Both the position numbers and the translations under genes were made by a program. Positions 36,136 to 45,363 of a DNA stretch of 64,000 nucleotides are shown here, piece by piece. Origin of the DNA: Bradyrhizobium sp. RD5-C2 (GTDB lineage: Bacteria > Pseudomonadota > Alphaproteobacteria > Rhizobiales > Xanthobacteraceae); assembly GCF_019972155.1 (NCBI RefSeq), contig NZ_BOVL01000011.1, positions 195,503 to 259,502 of the forward strand. Reading direction: 5' to 3'. The notes beneath the pieces were generated by a model that worked only from the letters and a program-made list of their open reading frames with translations, did no database searches and was not told the DNA's origin. Position 1 is the stretch's first letter. Each line of letters opens with the position of its first letter.

Positions 36136-38007
36136 ATGTGTGGTATAGCCGGAATTCTGCACCGCGACGGGCGGCCCGCTTCAATCACCACGTTGACGGC
36201 AATGACCGATATCATTGCCCATCGCGGGCCGGACGGCGAGGGCCACTACTGCAACGGTCCCGTTGGGCTCGGTCATCGCCGGCTGTCGATCATCGATCTG
36301 ACCGACGCCGCGCGACAGCCGATGGAGATGCGCGACGGCCGATTTGTGCTGACCTACAATGGGGAGATCTACAACTTCAAGGAGTTGAAGGTCGAGCTTT
36401 CGGCGAGGGGACACGTCTTCAACTCCTCCGGCGACAGCGAGGTGTTGCTGCACGCCTTCGCCGAGTGGGGCCTCGGTGCGCTTCTCAAGTTCAACGGCAT
36501 GTTCGCTTTTGCGATCTGGGACAACAAGGAGCGCAAGCTCACCTTGGCCCGGGATCGCTTCGGCGTGAAGCCGCTCTACTACGCCGAACTTGGGCAGACC
36601 TTCGTGTTTGCCTCCGAGCACAAGGCTTTTCGGGCATTCTCGGAGTACAAGCCGCGCGTCGACATCAGCGGGCTGTCGGAATATCTGAGCTTTCAGAACT
36701 TCTTCGCCGAGCGGACGCTGTTTGCCGGCGTGAAACTGTTGCCGGCCGGCTGTTATCTGCAGATTTCGCTGGACAGCCGGGCCGTCGAGCCGGTGCAGTA
36801 CTGGGATTTCCATTTCGAGGAGCCCGAGTACGCCGTCGACGAGAACGAGGCGACCGACGAGCTCGATCGCCTGTTCAGGCAGGCGGTCAACCGCCAACTC
36901 GTGAGCGACGTCGAGGTCGGGTGCTATCTTTCCGGCGGCATGGATTCCGGCTCCATCACCGCGCTGGCATCGAGCCAACTGCCGTTCATGCGGACCTTTA
37001 CGGTCGGCTTCGATCTCAACTCGGCCTCGGGCGTCGAACTCGGATACGACGAGCGGACCAAGGCCGAGCATATGTCGTATTTGTTCAAGACCGAGCATTA
37101 CGAGATGGTCTTGAAGGCCGGCGACATGGAGCGTGCGCTGCCGCAGCTCGCATGGCATCTGGAAGAGCCACGCGTCGGCCAGTCCTATCCGAATTTCTAT
37201 GCGGCAAAACTCGCGTCCAAATTTGGCAAGGTGGTCCTGACCGGGACCGGGGGAGACGAACTCTTCGGCGGGTACCCCTGGCGTTACTACCGCGCCGTCG
37301 TGAATGACGACTTCGATCATTATATCGAGAAGTACTTCGGATTCTGGCAGCGCATGGTTCCGAGCGGAACGATGCCGAAGCTGCTGGGGCCGGTATGGGA
37401 TGAGGCCAGGCAGACCTCGCCGATCGATATCTTCAGGGGAGTGTTCAAGGAGCACGCCTCGGAGCTGCGGCGGCCCGAGGACTACGTCAATCACTCGCTC
37501 TACTTCGAGGCCAAGACGTTTCTGAACGGGCTGCTTGTCGTCGAGGACAAGCTGGCGATGGCGCATGGTCTCGAGAGCCGGGTGCCGTTTCTCGACAATG
37601 ATCTCGTCGATTTCGCAATGAAGCTGCCTGCCAAGATGAAGCTAGGCAATCTGACCGAGGTCATTCGCCTCAACGAGAACGAGCCCGGCGGTAAGGCGCA
37701 GCGCTATTACGAGCGCACCAAGGACGGCAAGTTGATTTTGCGGAAGATGATGAGCCGGCACATCCCCGACGAAGTGGCCGAGCGCGAGAAGCAAGGCTTC
37801 TCCGCGCCGGATGCCAGCTGGTTCAAGGGCGAGAGCATCGAGTACGTCAAGCGGAGGCTCTTCAGCAACACGGCCCGCATCTACGACCTGGTCGACCGAA
37901 AGACCGTTCGCTCGCTGGTCGACGAACATCTGGAAGGACGAGAAAACAGGCGGCTGCTGATCTGGTCCTTGCTCAATCTCGAGCAGATCATGGAAAGCAG
38001 CTTTTAG
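36136..38007 (+). CDS. asnB: asparagine-synthetase-type amidotransferase (copy 3)
   Basis: This 623-residue protein begins MCGIAGILHRDGRP (Cys2 nucleophile). It has HRGPDGEGHYCNGPVGLGHR, LTYNGEIYNFKELK, YLSGGMDSGSI with the PP-loop at 266-272, and VVLTGTGGDELFGGYPWRYY. FNGMFAFAIWDNKERKLTLA and LVVEDKLAMAHGLESRVPFL are also conserved. Residue 272 is Gly where the other three copies have Ser (DSG vs DSS), a detail shared with some sugar-amidating members as far as I recall. It lies between the nucleotide-sugar genes and the ABC exporter, the best context for uronic-acid amidation. Confidence 0.91.
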   Translation: MCGIAGILHRDGRPASITTLTAMTDIIAHRGPDGEGHYCNGPVGLGHRRLSIIDLTDAARQPMEMRDGRFVLTYNGEIYNFKELKVELSARGHVFNSSGDSEVLLHAFAEWGLGALLKFNGMFAFAIWDNKERKLTLARDRFGVKPLYYAELGQTFVFASEHKAFRAFSEYKPRVDISGLSEYLSFQNFFAERTLFAGVKLLPAGCYLQISLDSRAVEPVQYWDFHFEEPEYAVDENEATDELDRLFRQAVNRQLVSDVEVGCYLSGGMDSGSITALASSQLPFMRTFTVGFDLNSASGVELGYDERTKAEHMSYLFKTEHYEMVLKAGDMERALPQLAWHLEEPRVGQSYPNFYAAKLASKFGKVVLTGTGGDELFGGYPWRYYRAVVNDDFDHYIEKYFGFWQRMVPSGTMPKLLGPVWDEARQTSPIDIFRGVFKEHASELRRPEDYVNHSLYFEAKTFLNGLLVVEDKLAMAHGLESRVPFLDNDLVDFAMKLPAKMKLGNLTEVIRLNENEPGGKAQRYYERTKDGKLILRKMMSRHIPDEVAEREKQGFSAPDASWFKGESIEYVKRRLFSNTARIYDLVDRKTVRSLVDEHLEGRENRRLLIWSLLNLEQIMESSF

Positions 38008-38034
38008 GCACGCACAAATGGGAGCGCGCTGCAG

Positions 38035-38898
38035 ATGAACGGTCTCTTCCCGGCGGCACGATGGGTGCGGGTTGGCCTGTCGCCATACCGCAACTCTCAG
38101 GCCTTATGGACCACGATCAATCAGATCCGGCGATATCCCGATCTGTTGCGGGAGATGGTCGACCGTGACCTGAGCGCTGCGCATGCGCGGCACGGGTTTG
38201 GCGCGTTGTGGGTTTTCATTCATCCGCTCGTTGTCGTCGGAACGTACCTGCTCATCTTCGGCTTCGTGTTGGGCAGCAAGCTGTCGATCAGCACAGATTT
38301 TCCCGGCGATTTCTCTGCCTACATTCTGGCAAGCCTGGTTCCGTGGCTGATGTTGCAGGCTGCGCTGGTTCGCGGGCCCGGAGCCCTGATCGGGAGCGCA
38401 AGTCTCGTCAAGCAGGTTGTGTTCCCGATCGAGCTGCTTCCGATCGCGGCAACCATTGCCGCAACGATCCCCCATCTGCCGGCGCTTGCGCTCGTCATTG
38501 TCTACAAGGCCTATGTAGGGGGCCTCAGCTGGATGATCCTTCTGCTGCCGATCGTGTTTGTCGTTCACGCAATTCTTGCGGTCGGATTGAGCTTCGCCCT
38601 TGCTGCAGTCACGCCCTTCTTTCGCGATCTGCGCGAGATCGTCACGGTCTTCACCTCGATCGCGATGTATCTGATGCCGACGGTGTACCTGCCCGACTGG
38701 ATGCCGCGTGCCCTTCGTCCATTGATCTATTCGAATCCGTTCAGTTACGTCGTCTGGGTCTACCAGGACGTTCTTTTCTTCGGTTCGTTCAAGCATCCGT
38801 ACGCCTGGGCGGTTACCCTCGTATTCGCGCTGCTGAGTCTGGGGCTCGGATACCGCATGTTTGAAAAGCTGAAACCGTACTATGGCAATGCTCTCTGA
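38035..38898 (+). CDS. wzm: ABC-2 type polysaccharide export permease
   Basis: This 287-residue membrane protein has six hydrophobic segments of the Wzm/KpsM type. RDLSAAHARHGFGALWVFIHPLVVVGTYLLIF at the N terminus carries the usual amphipathic start of ABC-2 permeases, and RDLREIVTVFTSIAMYLMPTVYLP is the typical loop before segment 5. It exports lipid-linked polysaccharide with the ATPase whose start lies 17 bases inside its 3' end. Presence of an ABC exporter means at least one polymer is completed in the cytoplasm. Confidence 0.93.
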   Translation: MNGLFPAARWVRVGLSPYRNSQALWTTINQIRRYPDLLREMVDRDLSAAHARHGFGALWVFIHPLVVVGTYLLIFGFVLGSKLSISTDFPGDFSAYILASLVPWLMLQAALVRGPGALIGSASLVKQVVFPIELLPIAATIAATIPHLPALALVIVYKAYVGGLSWMILLLPIVFVVHAILAVGLSFALAAVTPFFRDLREIVTVFTSIAMYLMPTVYLPDWMPRALRPLIYSNPFSYVVWVYQDVLFFGSFKHPYAWAVTLVFALLSLGLGYRMFEKLKPYYGNAL

Positions 38899-40201
38899 CA
38901 ATCGAGACGCCGGCGACCTGATCGCGCTTGCCGGGTCACTGGACCCGCAATGCGCCATCCGCGTCACTGACCTGGGAAAGGCCTATCGGCTCTATCAGCA
39001 GCCGTTGGACTTCCTGAAGGAGATCATCACTGGAAAGCCCCGGCACCATGAGCATTGGGCAGTCCAGAATGTTTCCTTTGAGGTGCTGCGCGGGCGCGTG
39101 GTCGGCATCATCGGGCCGAACGGCGCAGGAAAAAGCACCCTCCTGAAGATCATTGCCGGACTGCTGGATGCCACAACTGGGCGAGTTGAAGTGGCCGGAA
39201 AGCTGTCCGCGATTCTGGAATTGGGGACCGGCTTTCATCCGGATGTGTCGGGTCGCGACAACATCGTGCTGGGCGGCATGTGCCTGGGTATGACGCGTGC
39301 GGAAATCGAGGCGAAGGTTCCCTGGATCATCGATTTCAGCGAGCTTGCCGAGGTGATCGATCAGCCGTTCCGGACCTATTCTAGCGGCATGCAGGCGCGG
39401 CTCACCTTCGCCACGGCGATCAGCGTCGATCCGGAGTTGTTCATCGTCGATGAGGCTCTCGCCGCCGGCGATACCGCCTTTGTCAACAAGTGCATGAAGC
39501 GGGTTCGTCAGATCTGCGAAAGCGGCGCCACCGTCCTGTTCGTCTCGCACTCGAGCGGGCTGATCAGCGAGCTGTGTGACGAGGCGATCTGGATCGACAA
39601 GGGGCGGGTGCTGATGCACGGCAATGCCCAGCGCGTCAGCAAGGCCTATGAGCAGAGTGTCTGGGATATCGAGGAAGCGCGCAATCTTCGGGAAACCAAG
39701 AAGCTGAGCGAGTCGATCGAGAGTACGGCCGAAACCGGAAAATACGAGCTTGGCGGCGACACCCTGCAGATCACTGCCGTCGAGGTGATCGACGTCGAAG
39801 GCAAGCCGATCGGCGTTGTCAAGAATGGGCAGCCGCTTCGCATCCGGGTATCGTGGTCGGGCTTCTCCGAGCACAAGCAGATCTACGCAAGTCTGCGGAT
39901 CGATACCGCGCGCCTTCAGGCGGTGACCGGAATTGAGGGATACGACGGTGGCCTGTTCCTCGATGGAGATGATGGTCTGCCGGAACGCGGCAGCGTCATC
40001 TACGAGGTGCCCGAGCTCGCTCTTGGCGAAGGGCAATACTACATTTCTGCCGCGCTGTGCCGGCACATGCTGCCGAAGGGGGCCGAAGCCATCCTGCATT
40101 ATGTAGAGAAGGCGGCGCAGTTCTCGGTGTCGCGCAATTCACTGTGGCATTTCAATTATCTGTATGATCCGAAATTCACCTGTAGTATCGAGCGAAGCTG
40201 A
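38882..40201 (+). CDS. wzt: ABC polysaccharide exporter ATPase with C-terminal Wzt domain
   Basis: This 439-residue protein has Walker A GPNGAGKS at 78-85, signature YSSGMQ at 166-171 and Walker B LFIVDE at 186-191. LSAILELGTGFHPDVSGRDN is the Wzt-type loop. Residues after about 290 form an extra beta-rich domain (ITAVEVIDVEGKPIGVVKNG ... LALGEGQYYISAALC), matching the Wzt_C carbohydrate-binding domain. In known systems this domain recognises the modified chain end, often a methyl group, before export. A methyltransferase gene follows at once (ATG overlaps the stop), which could provide such a cap. Confidence 0.94.
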   Translation: MAMLSDNRDAGDLIALAGSLDPQCAIRVTDLGKAYRLYQQPLDFLKEIITGKPRHHEHWAVQNVSFEVLRGRVVGIIGPNGAGKSTLLKIIAGLLDATTGRVEVAGKLSAILELGTGFHPDVSGRDNIVLGGMCLGMTRAEIEAKVPWIIDFSELAEVIDQPFRTYSSGMQARLTFATAISVDPELFIVDEALAAGDTAFVNKCMKRVRQICESGATVLFVSHSSGLISELCDEAIWIDKGRVLMHGNAQRVSKAYEQSVWDIEEARNLRETKKLSESIESTAETGKYELGGDTLQITAVEVIDVEGKPIGVVKNGQPLRIRVSWSGFSEHKQIYASLRIDTARLQAVTGIEGYDGGLFLDGDDGLPERGSVIYEVPELALGEGQYYISAALCRHMLPKGAEAILHYVEKAAQFSVSRNSLWHFNYLYDPKFTCSIERS

Positions 40202-41028
40202 TGACGATGACGGATGGTGATTGGCAGGAGAAGCTCGAGGCGTTCTTTGAGCTTCGCGCTCGGCAGATATCGGAGAAGCCGACGCTGGATGACCTCTGCT
40301 ACGTCGCCGGTAGAAATCCGTTTCTCTGGACCGATCAGGACCTGCTTTCCGATCTGAAATCGCACATGTCGAGTCTGATGCAGCTCGACCAGAACTCTAG
40401 GGTTCTGGAGGTGGGATGCGCCGCGGGCCTTCTCGCGATGCTCGTTGCGCCGAACGTGGGCAAGTATGTGGGCGTCGATCTGGCGGAGACCCCGCTCGGC
40501 GTTGCGCGACGGCTTGAGCTCCCCAATGCCGAGTTTCATCAGGCTGCCGGGGAGAATCTGCAATTCGGCGACCGCGAGTTTGACGCTGCCTTCTGCTATG
40601 ACGTGTTCTCGAACTTTCCGAAGTTTCAGACCGGCGAATTGATCATTCGAGAGATGCTTCGGGTCGTGCGCCCTGGCGGGCGCGTTCTCATCGGCTCTGT
40701 GCCCGACCGGAGCAAACTAGAACAGTCCCAGCGGATCGCGGCTCAATTGGCGGCTGGATTTGGAGCACAGCTCGCTGCTCGTCCGCCGCTGGAAACCATG
40801 GTCAAGCAACGGAAGCCCAATTCCTTGGCCAAGGTTGCGAGCTATCTTGGATTTGCCAAAGACGCGCCCGCCGCGCAGATTAAGCCGGAAATCGTGTCGT
40901 ATGACTTCCTCAAGGAGGACTTCATCGATCTCGGAAAGCGCCTTCGGGTTGAGACAGAGATAGTCGACATCCACCCGCGCAATCCCTATCTCGGCACGCG
41001 CTTCAACGTCATATTTGTCGCTAAATGA
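40201..41028 (+). CDS. class I SAM-dependent methyltransferase
   Basis: This 275-residue protein has motif I VLEVGCAAGLLAMLVAPNVG near residue 62, motif II VGVDLAETPL, motif IV FDAAFCYDVFSNFPKFQ and motif VI LRVVRPGGRVLIGS. It overlaps the wzt stop by one base and the next gene by four, so the three are coupled. Its position beside a Wzt with a C-terminal recognition domain makes a chain-terminating or residue methylation plausible; this is inference. Confidence 0.88.
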   Translation: MTMTDGDWQEKLEAFFELRARQISEKPTLDDLCYVAGRNPFLWTDQDLLSDLKSHMSSLMQLDQNSRVLEVGCAAGLLAMLVAPNVGKYVGVDLAETPLGVARRLELPNAEFHQAAGENLQFGDREFDAAFCYDVFSNFPKFQTGELIIREMLRVVRPGGRVLIGSVPDRSKLEQSQRIAAQLAAGFGAQLAARPPLETMVKQRKPNSLAKVASYLGFAKDAPAAQIKPEIVSYDFLKEDFIDLGKRLRVETEIVDIHPRNPYLGTRFNVIFVAK

Positions 41029-43562
41029 AGATCGTCGGGTTTCACGACGTCGGTCGTGACCGCTGGAACGCGCTGGCGGCGTCTTCGCCCGAGGCGTGGC
41101 TGAACCACGATACGGCGTGGGTGTCGATCGAGGAACGCTTCTTTGTCGATGCCAACCTGTCGTTCGCCCTGATCGAGAACGACGACATCGTCGGTATTCA
41201 GCCGCTGTATCTGAGCGACGGGACCGGTACGCCGTTTGGCGAGCGCCTTCTGCACTCAGGGATCCATCGTCATACCGGCCTGGCAACGAGCGAGCGGATC
41301 GACCGTGGTACCAGGAAAGCCCTGCGTACAGCGGCCATGGACGAGATATTTCGACTGGCTGAGCTGTACGATGTCGATCGCATCCAGCTCAATTCCCACA
41401 ATCTTGCGCCAGGCAATCGCGCGGATTCGCGTGAGGAAATTCCCTTTTGGGTGACAGACTTTGGATTCCAGCTCGGAATCGCATTCGGTCCAAATGGAAT
41501 GAGCCCGTTCCCGGGTCTGTCGACGGTCAATGCCGATCAATTGGTCGATCTCGACCAGTCCGAAGACGATCTGTTTTCGAATTTGGACGAAGGGTGCCGA
41601 AGGGCGGTTCGCAAGGCGCTCAAGGCGGGTCTTACGTTCGAAGTCGCTACCGATCGCTCGGCGCTGAAGGACTACCTGCAAATCGCCGAAGAATCGGCCG
41701 TGAGGACGGGAGAGGCGCTGCCGCCGGTTTCCTACTACGAGGCGGTCCTTGACGGCTTTTTCGCGCAGGGCCGGGCGCACCTGCTCTTCGTGCGTGAACG
41801 AGACGTCCGGCTGGCCGGTTTGATCGTGCTCAGCGACAAGACGGCCGTGCACTTCATGGCCGGAGCCGCCCGATCCGATGCCTTGAAGCTTCGGCCCAAC
41901 GATTTGCTGCATTGGAACGCGATGTTGTGGGCCAAGCGCGCCGGATTCCGAACCTATCGTCTGGGGCCGTGGTTTCCGGAAGTGCCGCGCGACTGGCCGA
42001 TCTCGAAAGTATCGTACTTCAAGACGAAGTTCGGATCGACGTCGGTTCCGATCATTCAGGGAAGCATGTTTCGTCGCCCGGAAAGATACCGTCGGGAAAT
42101 GCCCGCGTTGGAAGAGAGCCTCAGAGGCGTGGGCTACCGCGCCGCGCAGTCTTCTGTGTCCGCGCGCGCCGGTAGCGAATTTGTTGCCCACCTTCTGCGC
42201 GTTTTCGGATTTCCTGGCGCCTCCGCGTCGCCGGACGGCGGGCCTCTGGTCCTGTATCGTCCGCAGCGCGAGGACGTGAGCCGGGCGTCCGACTTTCTTG
42301 GTCGCGGCGGCTCCGTCGTTGCCGTGCTGCCGGCCGTCGGCTTTGCGAAGGCATTCGCCGTCACGTCGGAAGCGAGGGCCGTCGATTCTCCGCGGGTCCT
42401 GCAGGCCGAAATGGCGGGGCAGAAGCCCTGGAAAAGGCTGCGGACACTTCACTCGTATATGCGATTTGTGGCCGCGGAAGGCGTGCCTGTCGTCACCGAT
42501 GACGAGGGGCGGGCTGCCTGGCTCGGCTTGCGTACGTCCGCGGGCGGGTCGATCATATTCGCCGGCACCGATATCGTTGCGGACCTCGTTCGGTATCGCC
42601 AGGGCGATCCTGCGGCCGCCGACAAGCGGCCTACGGATGCGATGTGGGGCTTTGCCGGGGAGCGGCCAAACTATCTCTTCGAAGGCCAGCTTGCCGGCGA
42701 GGAACCGCGGGAGCGGCATGCGGACTGGTGGTGCGAAGCCTTGTCGGACGCGCTGACGCGCGTGTGTGGTGAGAGCAGGCTTCCGATGTTGCCGAATGGG
42801 GCGCCGGGCGCGATCGTCATCACGGGCGATGACGATCAAGCCGCGCTCGATCGGTATGCCGAGCAGCTGGAAGCGCTCGGCGCGCTGCCGGTTACATATT
42901 TTCTTCATCCGCTGACCAAGCATACGCCGGAGACGTTGGCGCAACTCAACTCGCGCGGGCGCGTCGAACTGGGTCTGCATCCCGACGCGCTTGAAGAGCC
43001 GCAGAAATACGCCGAGCTCTTCTCGGAACAGGCCAACTGGTTCAAGCAACTGACGGGAGAGGACGCGCGGACCGTCCGAAACCATGGATTTCTGAACGAC
43101 GGGTATTGGAAGCATGCCGAGCCATGGAATGCGCACGGCGTGAAGGGGAGTTCCAATCTGCCCGGGCTCGACGGCCGCATGCTCAACGGCTCGCTGTTAC
43201 CGGCGCGACTCTTGCTCGATGACAAGCTTACCGGTCACTGGAGCATCTTGACCGCCATCGGCGACGGGATCGTGTTCGTGCACGGCTGGAATGATGATCA
43301 ATCGGCGGATTGCATTTTCGGACTTGCAGACGACATCCGAAAGAGCGGCATCCCTGGAGTGATCGTCGTCAACCTGCATCCGGAGAACATCGACAAGACC
43401 CGCGGGATGCATCACGCGGTTCGCAAGGTTGTCGACGACGGATTCGTTCCCTGGACGATGAGCGAATGCCTCGCATGGTTCGAGAGCCGTCCCGAGCAGC
43501 GGCAGGCTGACGTTCGGCCGGCTTTCTCCTGGGCGCGGCTGTTGGGCCGACGGAGCAACTGA
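41025..43562 (+). CDS. fusion of FemAB/GNAT-like acyltransferase and NodB-like deacetylase domain
   Basis: This 845-residue protein has three parts. Residues about 1-350 are FemAB/BioF2-like double GNAT: SNLDEGCRRAVRKALKAGL (185-203), GRAHLLFVRERDVRLAGLIV (249-268) and LRPNDLLHWNAMLWAKRAGF (289-308). Members form amide bonds with aminoacyl donors, or acylate amino groups. Residues about 400-590 are not recognised. Residues about 595-820 resemble a polysaccharide deacetylase: VITGDDDQ near 600 (Asp pair), LGLHPDAL at 650-657, VRNHGFL at 684-690 and VNLHPENI at 782-789. The fusion suggests N-deacetylation and N-acylation of one sugar by one polypeptide. It overlaps the preceding gene by four bases. 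The domain calls are good; the combined reaction is inference. Confidence 0.78.
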   Translation: MKIVGFHDVGRDRWNALAASSPEAWLNHDTAWVSIEERFFVDANLSFALIENDDIVGIQPLYLSDGTGTPFGERLLHSGIHRHTGLATSERIDRGTRKALRTAAMDEIFRLAELYDVDRIQLNSHNLAPGNRADSREEIPFWVTDFGFQLGIAFGPNGMSPFPGLSTVNADQLVDLDQSEDDLFSNLDEGCRRAVRKALKAGLTFEVATDRSALKDYLQIAEESAVRTGEALPPVSYYEAVLDGFFAQGRAHLLFVRERDVRLAGLIVLSDKTAVHFMAGAARSDALKLRPNDLLHWNAMLWAKRAGFRTYRLGPWFPEVPRDWPISKVSYFKTKFGSTSVPIIQGSMFRRPERYRREMPALEESLRGVGYRAAQSSVSARAGSEFVAHLLRVFGFPGASASPDGGPLVLYRPQREDVSRASDFLGRGGSVVAVLPAVGFAKAFAVTSEARAVDSPRVLQAEMAGQKPWKRLRTLHSYMRFVAAEGVPVVTDDEGRAAWLGLRTSAGGSIIFAGTDIVADLVRYRQGDPAAADKRPTDAMWGFAGERPNYLFEGQLAGEEPRERHADWWCEALSDALTRVCGESRLPMLPNGAPGAIVITGDDDQAALDRYAEQLEALGALPVTYFLHPLTKHTPETLAQLNSRGRVELGLHPDALEEPQKYAELFSEQANWFKQLTGEDARTVRNHGFLNDGYWKHAEPWNAHGVKGSSNLPGLDGRMLNGSLLPARLLLDDKLTGHWSILTAIGDGIVFVHGWNDDQSADCIFGLADDIRKSGIPGVIVVNLHPENIDKTRGMHHAVRKVVDDGFVPWTMSECLAWFESRPEQRQADVRPAFSWARLLGRRSN

Positions 43563-43564
43563 GT

Positions 43565-44260
43565 ATGCGCCTCGGCGTTCTGTCCGATGCTCACGGGAAT
43601 ATCGAGGCGTTCGAGCTGGCACTGGCCATCCTGGCGGAGGCGAAGGCCGATGCGATCTACTTCCTGGGGGACGCGGTTGGGTACATTCCGGAAAAGGGCG
43701 TTGTCAGCGCGCTTCGGTCGGGCGGCATCCACATCGTGAGAGGAAATCACGACGACATGCTCGTCCGGCAGACGACGGCTGCGGACCGTGAGGCGATCTA
43801 TCGTCATCGCGAGACGTTTGCGCTGCTGAGCAACGATGAGCGCGACTTTGTCGGGAGCTGGCCGTCGAAACTGACCGTCCGCGATGAGCGTGGAACGATC
43901 CTGTTTGTTCACGGCAGCCCGAAGGACCCGCTGGAGGGCTACGTCTATCCGGACAGCAGCCTGTCGGACTATGCGGAGACCGACGCAGACGTCGTCTTCA
44001 TGGGACACACGCATCATCCCTTTGTGCGGCGGCACGCGGACAAGCTCTTTGTCAATGTCGGGAGTTGCGGCCTTCCGCGAGGAAATGACCTTCGGGGATC
44101 GGTCTGCATCTTCGATCAAGCCGAGCGCACCGCAGAGATCATCCGCTTCGATATCTCGGGTCCCTGCCGTCGAGTCCTGTCGCGTTACCCGCTTGCGCCC
44201 CCGGTCGCTTCTTTGCTTGAGAGGTGCGCCGATTTCAAAGCGAATGAGGTGCAATCTTGA
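43565..44260 (+). CDS. calcineurin-like metallophosphoesterase (YfcE/MJ0936 type)
   Basis: This 231-residue protein has the binuclear metal motifs VLSDAHGNIEAF (Asp8, His10), FLGDAVGY (Asp36), RGNHDD (Asn61, His62), FVHGSP and FMGHTHHPF. The family hydrolyses phosphodiesters or phosphomonoesters, including nucleotide-linked compounds. It is two bases after the fusion gene and coupled to the ATP-grasp gene, so it may act on a phosphorylated intermediate in the same step. Substrate unknown. Confidence 0.88.
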   Translation: MRLGVLSDAHGNIEAFELALAILAEAKADAIYFLGDAVGYIPEKGVVSALRSGGIHIVRGNHDDMLVRQTTAADREAIYRHRETFALLSNDERDFVGSWPSKLTVRDERGTILFVHGSPKDPLEGYVYPDSSLSDYAETDADVVFMGHTHHPFVRRHADKLFVNVGSCGLPRGNDLRGSVCIFDQAERTAEIIRFDISGPCRRVLSRYPLAPPVASLLERCADFKANEVQS

Positions 44261-45312
44261 AGAGTAGACGCGCAAAGGTTCTGCTGACGGGGATCGGTGG
44301 CGGCGGTCACGGCGAGCAGATACTCAAGGCTCTCCGGTTGGGCGAGCTCGAGTACGACATCGTTGGCACGGACGTGAGCGATCTGTGTGCCAACCGGAAC
44401 CTCGTCAACAAATTCGTGCAATTGCCGCGGGCGAGCCACCCCGCGTATCTGGATGAGCTTCGATCGCTGGCCCACTCGGAAAAATGTGTTGCGGTCTTTC
44501 ATGGGTCCGAACCCGAGATGGCTGTTCTGAGCCGGGCACGATCCGCGCTTGAGGCTGACGGCCTGTACGTGCCGGTGAATCCACCGACCGTTCTGGAGGT
44601 TTGTCAGGACAAGACGAAAACGATGGCCCACCTGGCCTCGTGCGGATTGTCGGCGCCTAGCTTCATGGAAGTGCGCGATCTGTCGGACCTCGACCAATGG
44701 GAGACCCTGCCGGCAATCCTCAAGCCGTCGGTCGGCGGCGGCGGGTCGGCCAATGTCTTCATCGTTCAGTCGCGCGAGGAACTGCTGGCCTTCTCGCGCT
44801 ATCTGCTTGCGACGTCTGAAGCCTTCATCATCCAGGAATACATCGGAACCTCGGACGACGAATATACGGTCGGCGTGCTGTTCGGTGCGGATGGCGCCCT
44901 CCTCAATTCGATTGCGATCAGGCGGGTCATCAACAACGCCCTGACGATCCGTACTCAGGTCCCCAACCGGTCGGGGCGTGCCGATCTCGGATCGCGGCTT
45001 GTGATCTCGACCGGCATTTCGCAGGGACATATTGCCGACTGGCCTGATGTGCGAAGCGCGTGCGAGAAAATCGCCGGCTCGCTTTCACCGAGAGCTCCGA
45101 TCAACGTGCAGTGCCGTGTCGTGGACGGGGCCGTCGTTCCGTTTGAGATCAATCCCCGATTTTCGGGAACGACCTCGTTGAGGGCAATGGCTGGATACAA
45201 CGAGCCGGACATTCTCGTTCGAAGAGATGTCTACGGCGAGAACATTCCGGTGCGATTTCCATACAAGGAAATGACGATCCTGCGGGGCTTGCAAGAGCAT
45301 TCGATTGGCTAA
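44257..45312 (+). CDS. ATP-grasp domain carboxylate-amine ligase
   Basis: This 351-residue protein starts at TTG 44257, supported by GAGGTG seven bases upstream and overlap with the previous stop. VLLTGIGGGGHGEQILKAL begins a Rossmann-like N domain as in CarB-like ligases. DKTKTMAHLASCGLSAPSF, LPAILKPSVGGGGSANVFIV (ATP-binding Lys and glycine loop), IIQEYIGTSDDEYTVGVL and VVPFEINPRFSGTTSLRA (metal-binding Glu-Asn) form the ATP-grasp core. Such enzymes activate a carboxylate as acyl phosphate and join it to an amine. Beside the FemAB-like fusion it could make the amino-acid or acyl donor; that link is inference. Confidence 0.88.
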   Translation: MKSRRAKVLLTGIGGGGHGEQILKALRLGELEYDIVGTDVSDLCANRNLVNKFVQLPRASHPAYLDELRSLAHSEKCVAVFHGSEPEMAVLSRARSALEADGLYVPVNPPTVLEVCQDKTKTMAHLASCGLSAPSFMEVRDLSDLDQWETLPAILKPSVGGGGSANVFIVQSREELLAFSRYLLATSEAFIIQEYIGTSDDEYTVGVLFGADGALLNSIAIRRVINNALTIRTQVPNRSGRADLGSRLVISTGISQGHIADWPDVRSACEKIAGSLSPRAPINVQCRVVDGAVVPFEINPRFSGTTSLRAMAGYNEPDILVRRDVYGENIPVRFPYKEMTILRGLQEHSIG

Positions 45313-45363
45313 GTGAGCGTTCTGAACTCGACAGGCGGCAGCGGATCAACAAGGAGTGAGCTT

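Noticed and set aside
41256..43136. A 626-codon minus-strand frame
   Set aside because: It is antisense to the FemAB-NodB fusion, has no family motif, and the plus-strand gene is coupled to both neighbours.
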